Shown one piece after another: positions 1 to 6,627 of a DNA stretch of 6,627 nt. The notes below the pieces were generated by a model, which was not told the origin of the DNA, made no database searches, and worked only from the letters and a program-made list of their open reading frames with translations. The stretch comes from Fimbriimonadales bacterium (lineage in GTDB: Bacteria; Armatimonadota; Fimbriimonadia; Fimbriimonadales; ATM1). A program made the translations under genes and the position numbers. How positions within the stretch are numbered: position 1 is the first letter of the stretch; every line of letters starts with the position of its first letter. Location: contig JAICGT010000072.1 of NCBI GenBank assembly GCA_025922995.1, positions 1-6,627 of the forward strand. Reading direction: 5' to 3'.

Positions 1-1467
<1,467 letters not shown>

Positions 1468-1560
1468 CGAGCCTCCCAGCGCTGCCCCCGCTGTCGCCGG
1501 AGGTAATTCCTAATGGTTTCCTGCAACTTCCGCTTGGAGCGGGGGTAGCCGTCAGTCATG

Positions 1561-1686
1561 CCGCGTGACTTTTCGTCACGCCAAAAGTCACCGCAAGTCA
1601 TTCCGCGCGACTTTTAGTCACATTAAAAGTCACCGCAAGCCATTCCGCCCGACTTTTCGTCACACTAGGGGTACTCTGCGCGTGAC
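1561..1686. repeat. 42-nt tandem repeat, two full copies plus a decayed third
   Basis: Copy 1 spans 1561-1602 and copy 2 spans 1603-1644; they match at 36 of 42 positions by hand alignment. Copy 3 starts at 1645 and matches copy 2 at 20 of its first 23 positions, then degenerates. The 12 bases before copy 1 (1549-1560) resemble the last 12 bases of the unit, so the array may once have extended upstream. Each unit begins CCGC and contains GACTTTT, GTCAC and, in copies 1 and 2, AAAAGTCACCGCAAG. No unique spacers separate the copies, so this is not a CRISPR array. Confidence 0.85.
1565..1591. repeat. Perfect 9-bp inverted repeat (hairpin) in repeat copy 1
   Basis: GTGACTTTT (1565-1573) is the exact reverse complement of AAAAGTCAC (1583-1591), with a 9-nt loop. 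The loop itself contains GTCAC (1575-1579), which can instead pair with GTGAC at 1565-1569, giving two mutually exclusive hairpins. Copy 2 has the same design with a 7-bp stem: GACTTTT at 1609-1615 pairs with AAAAGTC at 1625-1631. A further inverted match links ACTTTTAGTCAC at 1610-1621 with GTGACTAAAAGT at 1682-1693. Confidence 0.75.
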
Positions 1687-1696
1687 TAAAAGTGGC

Positions 1697-2296
1697 TCAG
1701 CGCCGTTGCGACGCTTTGAGCCACGCCGCGGCTTCGGCGAGGACTATGCCGCGGTGGCTGATGCGGTTTTTGTGGGCGGCGTCGAGCTCGGCGTAGGTCT
1801 TGTTCAACTCGGGCAAAACAAAGATCGGGTCGTAGCCGAAGCCCTTGCTTCCTCGGGGCGCGGCTGCGATGATGCCCTCTTTGGCGGACTCGAAAACGCG
1901 GGTCGTTTCGTGAGACGCGACCGCGACCGCGCAGCGAAACCGCGCGGTTCTCGGGCGATCCGGATTCGCCGCAAGGTGAGCCAGGATCGCGGCGATCTTG
2001 ACCGGGAACGGGCTGTCTGCGCCCGCAAAGCGTTTGCTCCGCACGCCGGGGGCGCCGTCCATCGCGTCGATCTCCAGGCCGGCGTCGTCGGCGAGGCAAA
2101 GCTCTCCCGTGTGTTGCGCCGCCGCTTCCGCCTTTATCGCGGCGTTTTCGGCGTAGGTGTCGCCGGTTTCATCAGGCTCCGGCGCCGGCGGAAACTCAGC
2201 CAGCGAAAGCAGTTGCCAACCGGGCAAGAGCTCTTGCAATATCGCCGTCATCTCACCCGCTTTGGCGGCGTTGCCCGTGGCGATCACGAGCCTCAA
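1697..2296 (-). CDS. rdgB: RdgB/HAM1 family XTP/dITP (non-canonical purine NTP) pyrophosphatase
   Basis: The enzyme hydrolyses dITP, XTP and related deaminated purine nucleotides to monophosphates plus pyrophosphate, keeping them out of DNA and RNA. The 199-residue product is close to the usual length of about 197. Family motifs are present: VIATGNAAKAGE (4-15) for substrate binding, the acidic LADDAGLEID (68-77), GAPGVRSKRFAG (81-92), GFGYDPIF (152-159) and KNRISHRG (176-183). The start is TTG at 2296, which places the family-typical M-x-L-V-I-A-T-G-N at the N-terminus; no ATG lies near, and the alternative GTG at 2287 would cut into the motif. The TTG overlaps the rph stop codon as TTGA, so translation is probably coupled. 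It is the last gene of the operon. Confidence 0.95.
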   Translation of the reverse strand: MRLVIATGNAAKAGEMTAILQELLPGWQLLSLAEFPPAPEPDETGDTYAENAAIKAEAAAQHTGELCLADDAGLEIDAMDGAPGVRSKRFAGADSPFPVKIAAILAHLAANPDRPRTARFRCAVAVASHETTRVFESAKEGIIAAAPRGSKGFGYDPIFVLPELNKTYAELDAAHKNRISHRGIVLAEAAAWLKASQRR

Positions 2297-3012
2297 AGCA
2301 CAACGGTGGCTTCGGCCTGCAACTCGATCAGGCGCCTGATCCCGCGCTTGCCGAGGCCGAGGAGTTTGGCAAGCTGCTCTTCGGGGAACGGGCTCGCCTC
2401 GCCGGTGCCCTGGACCTCGACGTACCTGCCCTTGTCGGTCATGACGAGGTTCATGTCGACCTGCGCCTCGCTGTCCTCGGCGTAGTTGAGGTCGAGGAGC
2501 TCTACGCCACGAACGACGCCGACGCTGACCGCTGCGATGCGCTCTTGCATGGGGCGTTTGAGGATCATGCGCTTCTCGATCATCCAATCGAAGGCCTGGT
2601 CCAGAGCCACCTGCGCCGCGGTTATGGCTGCTGTTCGCGTGCCGCCGTCGGCTTGGATTGCGTCGCAGTCGAGCGTGATCGTGCGCTCGCCGAGCGCGTC
2701 GAGATCGACGACGGCTCTTAGCGACCTGCCGATCAGGCGCTGAATCTCCAGGGAACGGCCGTTGGGGCGCATGTTGTCGCGCTGGTTGCGCTGCCTGCCG
2801 GAGCGCGGGAGCATGGAGTACTCCGCGGTGACCCAGCCGCTTCCCTTCCCCTTCATCCAGCCTGCGACTCGGTCTTCGACGGTCGCTGTGACCTGCATGA
2901 TGGTGTCGCCCACCGTTATCCGGCACGAGCCCTCTGCGAACTTGGCGATGCCGACCTCTAAAGTAACCGGGCGCAGTTCGTCGAATTCCCGCCCATCAAT
3001 GCGTTTATACAT
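2293..3012 (-). CDS. rph: Ribonuclease PH
   Basis: RNase PH is a phosphorolytic 3'-to-5' exoribonuclease that trims tRNA precursors and contributes to structured RNA turnover; it acts as a hexameric ring in the cytoplasm. From ATG 3012 the product is 239 residues, the family norm. Hallmarks are DGREFDELRPV (6-16), GWVTAEYSMLPR (59-70), GRSLEIQRLIGRSLRA (85-100), DCDAIQADGGTRTA (115-128) and LDLNYAEDSEAQVDMN (173-188), where D180 and D186 match the acidic residues of the active site. It ends in VQGTGE (200-205) plus a short C-terminal helix. A TTG at 3021 would add three residues and lie 2 nt after the prmA stop; ATG 3012 is preferred because MYKRIDGR fits the family start, but neither has a strong ribosome binding site. 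Confidence 0.95.
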   Translation of the reverse strand: MYKRIDGREFDELRPVTLEVGIAKFAEGSCRITVGDTIMQVTATVEDRVAGWMKGKGSGWVTAEYSMLPRSGRQRNQRDNMRPNGRSLEIQRLIGRSLRAVVDLDALGERTITLDCDAIQADGGTRTAAITAAQVALDQAFDWMIEKRMILKRPMQERIAAVSVGVVRGVELLDLNYAEDSEAQVDMNLVMTDKGRYVEVQGTGEASPFPEEQLAKLLGLGKRGIRRLIELQAEATVVL

Positions 3013-3023
3013 CGCCTGCAAGT

Positions 3024-3854
3024 TTACCGACGAAAGACCATGCAGACCCAGCCGCCGTCTTCGCGCCTTGCCGCTTCCTTGAAACCCTGCGCCTCTGCCG
3101 CGGCGATGACGTCGGGCAGGTTTGCCGGGATGATTCCGGAAGCGATCCAGACGCCGTCCGCCAGCATGTGCTCCGCGATGTTTGCCGCCAGACGGATCAG
3201 AGTCGCCGATACGATGTTAGAAACCACGACGTCTGCCAGGGGGAACGTCGACGGGATGCTCTCAGCGACTGCGATCTCCATCCCGACGCCGTTGCGGCGC
3301 ACGTTCTCGACTGCCACCGTTGCGGCGGGAGCGTCGATCTCCGTGGCATGCACCTCTGCTCCGAGCTTCGCTGCCCCGATCGAAAGGATGCCGCTGCCAC
3401 AGCCTACGTCGATGACGACGTCACCGACTTCAACCGCCTCTTCGAGCATCGCCAGGCAGAGCTGCGTCGTGGCGTGCTCTCCGGTTCCGAACGCCTGGCC
3501 GGGGTCGAGTTCGATGATCATGCGGTCGGTTGCGCCGACTTCCTCCCAGGTGGGCTTGATGATGAACTTCGAACCGATCTCACGCGGCTTGAAGAACTGT
3601 TTCCAGGAGTCCGACCAATCTTCCTCGGGGACGACCTCCGCCGACACACGCGTCGCGCCGAAGTCGAGTAGAGCTTCGCCGAGGCGCGCGATCTTGGTAT
3701 TAGAATCCGGTTCTTCGCAGAAGTACGCGCTCATGCCGGGAGGGTCATCGTGCTCGACAGTTGCCTCAAGGCCATGCAAAGCGAATATCTCGTGGAGAGC
3801 GGACGGATCTTCCACCGGGTCAGACATTTCGGCCCTGACCGAGATCCAGTTCAT
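3024..3854 (-). CDS. prmA: Ribosomal protein L11 methyltransferase
   Basis: PrmA uses S-adenosylmethionine to methylate ribosomal protein L11. The 276-residue product has the two-part layout of the family: an N-terminal substrate-recognition domain (about 1-75) and a Rossmann-type methyltransferase domain. Visible motifs are [14 protein letters not shown] (77-90), [14 protein letters not shown] (117-130), which is diagnostic of PrmA, the SAM-binding [14 protein letters not shown] (147-160), the acidic strand end TEID (171-174) and SNIVSATL (212-219), in the position of the family's SNI-A-PL motif. The ATG overlaps the dnaJ stop as ATGA (3851-3854), implying translational coupling. The dnaJ-prmA pairing is known in several bacterial phyla, which supports the call. 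It lies 11 nt before the chosen rph start. Confidence 0.95.
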   Translation of the reverse strand: MNWISVRAEMSDPVEDPSALHEIFALHGLEATVEHDDPPGMSAYFCEEPDSNTKIARLGEALLDFGATRVSAEVVPEEDWSDSWKQFFKPREIGSKFIIKPTWEEVGATDRMIIELDPGQAFGTGEHATTQLCLAMLEEAVEVGDVVIDVGCGSGILSIGAAKLGAEVHATEIDAPAATVAVENVRRNGVGMEIAVAESIPSTFPLADVVVSNIVSATLIRLAANIAEHMLADGVWIASGIIPANLPDVIAAAEAQGFKEAARREDGGWVCMVFRR

Positions 3855-4960
3855 TTCTTGACCGACTTTAGGAAGTCTCCGAAGAATCCCTTGTCGTCGC
3901 CGGCTTGTTGCGGCGCGTCGCCGTCGAAGGTCTTCTCCAGGGAATCCAGCAACTGCTTTTGGTACTCGCTCAATTCGCGGGGAACGGTGACATTCAATCG
4001 TACGCGCAGGTCGCCACGTTCTCCTCCGCCCACAGGTGGGACGCCTTGGCCACGAACGCGAAACTCGTGTCCGCTTTGTGTCCCAGGCGGTACGACGAGC
4101 TGAAACGTGCCGTCGATGCCTTCTAGGCTCAGAGTCGAGCCCATCGCCGCCTTCGGATAACTGATCGCAGCGTGTGTGATGAGGCCGTGCTTGTCCCGAA
4201 CGAACCGCGGGTCTGCCTTTACGCTTACGGGAATGTACAAGTCACCGGGACGACCGCCGTTGATGCCATCGTCGCCTTGTCCGGGCATGTGGAGCACGGT
4301 GCCGTTGTCGACTCCGGGCGGAATGTTGGCTTCGACCTTGACGCGATTGAGGGTGACCTTCGCCCCGCTGCACTTGTCGCACGGAATCTCGACGAACTGC
4401 CCTTCGCCGCCGCACTTGGGGCACGGCATTGTCCGCCTGATCTGACCCATGAACGTATTGGTAAGTTGGACGACCACGCCGGACCCGCCGCAATCCGGGC
4501 ATGTCTTTGGAGACGTGCCGGCCTTTGCGCCACTTCCTTTACAATCGGCACACAACTCGTGGCGGTCGAAAGACAGTGTGCGTTTTGCGCCGGTTACGAC
4601 TTCCGCCAAGTCGACCGTGACGTCGACCTGAAGGTCGTTGCCGTGGATGACCTGGGGTCCCCGGCGGCGGGCAGACCCGGCGCCGAAGAACATCTCGAAG
4701 ATCTCCCCGATGCCGCCGAAATCGCCCATGTCGGGCGGCAAGTCGGAGACCCTGCCGAATTGATCAAACTCCCGCCGCTTGTTCGGGTCACTCAGAACTG
4801 CATAAGCTTCGCCTATAGACTTGAACTTTTCCTCGGCGTCTGGATCGTCGGTGTTAACGTCCGGGTGGAATTTTCTCGCCAAGTTTCGGAAAGCCGACTT
4901 GATCTCGTCGGGCGAAGCGTCTCGGGCTACACCGAGTATTTCGTAGTAGTCGCCGGCCAT
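3851..4960 (-). CDS. dnaJ: Chaperone protein DnaJ (type I Hsp40)
   Basis: DnaJ delivers unfolded clients to DnaK and stimulates its ATPase. The 369-residue protein has every type I element in order: a J domain (about 3-68) with the HPD tripeptide at 32-34; a short Gly/Phe-rich linker (about 69-105) containing GEIFEMFFG, a DIF-like motif; a zinc-binding domain with four Cys pairs at C137/C140, C154/C157, C180/C183 and C194/C197; and C-terminal client-binding beta domains (about 205-335). The first three zinc repeats fit CxxCxGxG, while the fourth reads CDKCSGAK, lacking the last glycine. It starts 13 nt after the rpoZ-like stop codon with no strong Shine-Dalgarno sequence. Neither dnaK nor grpE is adjacent, so a dedicated DnaJ paralogue is possible; this cannot be told from one window. 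Confidence 0.95.
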   Translation of the reverse strand: MAGDYYEILGVARDASPDEIKSAFRNLARKFHPDVNTDDPDAEEKFKSIGEAYAVLSDPNKRREFDQFGRVSDLPPDMGDFGGIGEIFEMFFGAGSARRRGPQVIHGNDLQVDVTVDLAEVVTGAKRTLSFDRHELCADCKGSGAKAGTSPKTCPDCGGSGVVVQLTNTFMGQIRRTMPCPKCGGEGQFVEIPCDKCSGAKVTLNRVKVEANIPPGVDNGTVLHMPGQGDDGINGGRPGDLYIPVSVKADPRFVRDKHGLITHAAISYPKAAMGSTLSLEGIDGTFQLVVPPGTQSGHEFRVRGQGVPPVGGGERGDLRVRLNVTVPRELSEYQKQLLDSLEKTFDGDAPQQAGDDKGFFGDFLKSVKK

Positions 4961-4973
4961 GCCTGTTTAGAGG

Positions 4974-5474
4974 CTACTCCTCGGTCTCGTCGTCTTCGTC
5001 GTCGTCGTCTTCCAAGCCTGTTATCGACGCGATAGCAGCAAGCGTGTCGATTTCCCCGTCGTCTTGGGCGTCTTCTTCGGCGTTCTCTTCAGCCATCAGC
5101 TCATCGAGGCTAATCGCCTCGTCATGAAATCCATTGCCCGACGGCGCCGAAAGTTCGGCATCCTCGCCCCCGGTTCCGAAAACGGCGCCGATATCGGCAA
5201 AGCCCGCATCGAGCGTGCCCGCTTCCTGCGCGAGCAAGTCCATAGACTGCAGCGTGTCGGTCGGTGAAATTTCGATTTCACCCTCTCGGAATATGGCTTG
5301 GATCGCTCCGTCCGCGATCTCCTCGAGGGCGATCGTCAGAGGGTGCGTGGATTCGGTTACTACGAGCGGGGGAGCCCCGTCTTTTATCTGTTTGGCTCTT
5401 CGTGCTGCAAGGTTAGTCAGAACGTACCGGCTTGGGTACTTGTCGAGTTTGTCGCCATCGGGATAGAGTGCCAT
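4974..5474 (-). CDS. rpoZ: RNA polymerase omega subunit-like protein with long acidic C-terminal extension
   Basis: Omega helps assemble and stabilise RNA polymerase by clamping the beta-prime C-terminus. Residues about 11-62 carry the omega core: YPSRYVLTNLAARRAKQI (13-30) matches the RYxLxxxAAxRArQ helix, and HPLTIALEEIADGAI (44-58) matches the second conserved helix. About 100 residues follow without recognisable homology, ending in an Asp/Glu-rich tail (LEDDDDEDDETEE, 154-166). The total of 166 residues is much longer than the usual 70-100. An upstream ATG at 5504 would add ten residues (MCATGSHLHT) and has a GGAG 3 nt before it. ATG 5474 was chosen because the distance to the RY motif then fits the family and the added codons include an untypical TTA. 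It is first in the operon, 13 nt before dnaJ. Confidence 0.8.
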   Translation of the reverse strand: MALYPDGDKLDKYPSRYVLTNLAARRAKQIKDGAPPLVVTESTHPLTIALEEIADGAIQAIFREGEIEISPTDTLQSMDLLAQEAGTLDAGFADIGAVFGTGGEDAELSAPSGNGFHDEAISLDELMAEENAEEDAQDDGEIDTLAAIASITGLEDDDDEDDETEE

Positions 5475-5602
5475 AGTGTGTAAGTGGGAGCCAGTTGCGC
5501 ACATGAACTCCGAATTTGTAATTATACACTACGGAGCCTCAGGACAGCCCGTTCACAGGCTCGGCACAGGCTGCGCCACAACGGAGTAAACTCCACGGGC
5601 GC
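5475..5602. promoter_or_regulatory. Divergent intergenic region with short repeats, possible operators
   Basis: This 128-base gap separates the housekeeping operon from the polysaccharide-export genes. Besides the TATAAT it holds a direct repeat CACAGGCT (5554-5561 and 5565-5572, an 11-bp step), an inverted repeat GAGCCT (5534-5539) / AGGCTC (5557-5562), and a tight palindrome GGAGT-AA-ACTCC (5583-5594) just before the permease gene. The 11-bp step is one helical turn, which would suit a regulator binding on one face, but repeats this short can be chance. No clear promoter for the + strand genes was found. Confidence 0.35.
5521..5526 (-). promoter_or_regulatory. Putative -10 box (TATAAT) of the rpoZ-dnaJ-prmA-rph-rdgB operon
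   Basis: Read on the minus strand, bases 5526-5521 are a perfect TATAAT. Transcription would start near 5514, giving a leader of about 40 nt to ATG 5474 or about 10 nt to ATG 5504. No TTGACA-like -35 box lies 16-18 bp upstream, so the promoter would need an activator, a relaxed sigma factor, or is a chance match. The position immediately before the first gene of the operon supports it. Confidence 0.45.
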
Positions 5603-6475
5603 ATGAGGGAGGAACTGCGGGAACTGTGGAGATATCGGGAGTTGCTCCTGACGGTCGTGTTCCGCGAGTTGCGCATCCGCTACAAGAACTCGTACCTCGG
5701 GTTCTTTTGGTCGATCCTGAACCCTCTGGTGACGGTGATGGTGATGACCATCGTGTTCAAGTATGTGATGGGCCAGCAGGTGCAGAACTACAGCGCGTAC
5801 GTTCTCGCGGCCTATCTTCCCTACATGTTCTTCCAGTTGGCGTTGCTCGACTCTGCCCAGTCGATCGCCGGTCAGATACCTCTATTAAAGAAAATTTACT
5901 TTCCGCGAGAGATCCTGCCGATCGGAAGCGTGTTGGCAAACTTTGTCCACTTCCTTTTGGCGATGGTCGTGTTCTTCATTTATCTGATGATTGTTTGGCG
6001 CCTAAACCCCGGCGACAACCCGTTTCGGCCGACTGTCTTCTATTTACCGATTATCGTTGTTTTGCAGCTTGCGCTCACTCTTGGGCTTGCCCTCATTATA
6101 AGCGCGTTTAATACGTTTTACGAGGACGTGAAGTATGTGGTTAGCGTAGGGCTGTATTTGCTACTATTCCTTTCACCGATCATGTACTTCTCGGAGCAGG
6201 TGTTTTACGCTTCCGGCATTCCCGACGCGCAGCGTCAACTTGTTTATAACCTATATCACCTAAATCCTGTTGCCATGCTGATGACGGCGTATCGCAAGGT
6301 CATGCTCGATCCGCAGGAGGTTACGATGTCGCGCGCCGGGGCGGTTTTTGAATACCCTTATATTCCGCTCGATTGGGGAATGGTCGGCATTTGCGCGATG
6401 ATTTGCTTCGGCACGTTAATTCTGGGCTATCACTTGTTTAATCGCAAGAAGTGGTTGTTTGTGGAGCGGCCATGA
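5603..6475 (+). CDS. ABC-2 type polysaccharide/teichoic acid export permease (Wzm/TagG/KpsM-like)
   Basis: This is the membrane subunit of an ABC exporter that moves lipid-linked polysaccharides (O-antigen, capsule or teichoic acid types) across the inner membrane. The 290-residue product opens with an amphipathic segment and the family signature RELRIRYKNSYLGFFWSILN (21-40), followed by six predicted membrane segments at about 36-55, 65-82, 106-133, 145-168, 178-199 and 259-277. The loop KKIYFPREILPIG (96-108) and the LSPIMYF motif (190-196) are also typical. The N-terminal ELRELWRYRELLLTVVFRE matches the normal start of relatives, fixing ATG 5603 even though no good ribosome binding site precedes it (GGAG at 5583 is too far). 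Its stop overlaps the next start as ATGA. The second half is more AT-rich than the first. The actual substrate cannot be told. Confidence 0.93.
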   Translation: MREELRELWRYRELLLTVVFRELRIRYKNSYLGFFWSILNPLVTVMVMTIVFKYVMGQQVQNYSAYVLAAYLPYMFFQLALLDSAQSIAGQIPLLKKIYFPREILPIGSVLANFVHFLLAMVVFFIYLMIVWRLNPGDNPFRPTVFYLPIIVVLQLALTLGLALIISAFNTFYEDVKYVVSVGLYLLLFLSPIMYFSEQVFYASGIPDAQRQLVYNLYHLNPVAMLMTAYRKVMLDPQEVTMSRAGAVFEYPYIPLDWGMVGICAMICFGTLILGYHLFNRKKWLFVERP

Positions 6476-6627
6476 GCGCGGCAATTCGGGTTGAACATCT
6501 GAATAAGGAGTTCTTGCTGCATACGTCGGCGTACGGCTCTCTCAAGGGAATGCTGCTCTGGTGGAAGAGGTCTAAGCGTGAGCATCTTCAGGCTTTGGAC
6601 GATGTGTCCTTTACGGTTGGCCAAGGC
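6472..6627 (+). CDS. ABC transporter ATP-binding protein (Wzt/TagH-like), 3'-truncated by the window
   Basis: The gene starts at the ATG overlapping the permease stop (ATGA, 6472-6475); 52 codons are visible before the window ends. The N-terminus AIRVEHLNKEF followed by a Ser-Leu-Lys-Gly-Met segment, a basic stretch and LQALDDVSFTVGQG is the characteristic lead-in of polysaccharide-export ATPases, whose first strand is followed by an inserted loop of about 20 residues before the LxDVSF strand. The window stops just before the expected Walker A motif, so nucleotide-binding residues and any C-terminal carbohydrate-binding domain (as in Wzt) cannot be checked. The overlap with the permease implies co-translation of the two subunits of one exporter. 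Confidence 0.88.
   Translation, partial: MSAAIRVEHLNKEFLLHTSAYGSLKGMLLWWKRSKREHLQALDDVSFTVGQG

Larger units (their letters stand above)
1468..1696. other. Convergent intergenic region between the DUF2207 gene and rdgB
   Basis: This 229-base gap lies between two genes that face each other. The proximal part (1468-1548) has only short inverted repeats: CAGCG/CGCTG at 1477-1493 and CCGCT/AGCGG at 1530-1542. Neither is followed by a T-run on either strand, so they are poor intrinsic terminators. The distal part (about 1549-1693) is the tandem repeat array. No convincing gene is present. A region of this kind would be expected to end transcription from both sides, but no classical terminator is visible. 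Confidence 0.7.

Noticed and set aside
1477..1542. Intrinsic terminators at the CAGCG/CGCTG and CCGCT/AGCGG hairpins.
   Set aside because: The stems are only 5 bp and no T-run follows on either strand.
1561..1686. Possible CRISPR array.
   Set aside because: The copies are directly adjacent with no unique spacers, the third copy is decayed, and no cas gene is present.
1565..2485. Long + strand open frame (306 codons) starting in the repeat array and running antisense across rdgB; its first 40 residues show a 14-residue periodicity.
   Set aside because: The periodicity follows from the 42-nt repeat being a multiple of three, and the rest is antisense to a clearly conserved rdgB. It has no recognisable domain.
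1697..2926. The rdgB frame stays open upstream to 2926, suggesting a 409-residue protein.
   Set aside because: The upstream part is Arg/His/Pro-rich and lies in an alternative frame of rph. Homology begins exactly at the TTG at 2296.
3040..3861. 273-codon + strand open frame antisense to prmA.
   Set aside because: It mirrors prmA almost exactly, is low-complexity Ser/Ala/Pro-rich, and prmA carries all its family motifs on the other strand.
4172..5035. 287-codon + strand open frame antisense to dnaJ and the end of rpoZ.
   Set aside because: It is a shadow of high-GC coding sequence; dnaJ on the minus strand is unambiguous.

Overview
The window is G+C-rich bacterial chromosome carrying ordinary housekeeping genes in tight operons, flanked by two cell-envelope loci. 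No rRNA, tRNA, insertion sequence, phage gene or CRISPR array is visible. The phylum cannot be fixed from the sequence. The gene set, the frequent alternative start codons (TTG), weak Shine-Dalgarno sequences and an omega subunit with a long acidic tail would fit a deep-branching bacterium such as an Armatimonadota-like lineage, but this is a low-confidence inference.

Layout. (1) 1-1467, + strand: the 3' part of a DUF2207 (YciQ-like) membrane protein gene ending in a glycine-rich tail. (2) 1468-1696: a convergent intergenic region holding a 42-nt tandem repeat, with two full copies and a decayed third, built from nested inverted repeats. (3) 5474-1697, - strand: a compact five-gene operon read as rpoZ-like omega subunit, dnaJ, prmA, rph, rdgB. 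Its genes are separated by 13 nt or less or overlap by 4 nt (ATGA for dnaJ/prmA, TTGA for rph/rdgB). (4) 5475-5602: a divergent promoter region with a perfect TATAAT facing the rpoZ operon. (5) 5603-6627, + strand: an ABC-2 polysaccharide-export permease, overlapped by 4 nt by its ATPase partner, which runs off the window.

How the genes work together. The five-gene operon combines transcription (omega), protein folding (DnaJ), ribosomal protein L11 methylation (PrmA), tRNA 3'-end trimming (RNase PH) and removal of non-canonical purine nucleotides (RdgB). It looks like a growth and information-processing operon. The divergent ABC pair probably begins a surface-polysaccharide or O-antigen/teichoic-acid export locus. 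The second half of the permease gene is visibly more AT-rich than the housekeeping genes.

I found no convincing new multi-gene system. The features most worth a second look are the hairpin-forming 42-nt repeat array between the convergent genes and the acidic C-terminal extension of the omega subunit.
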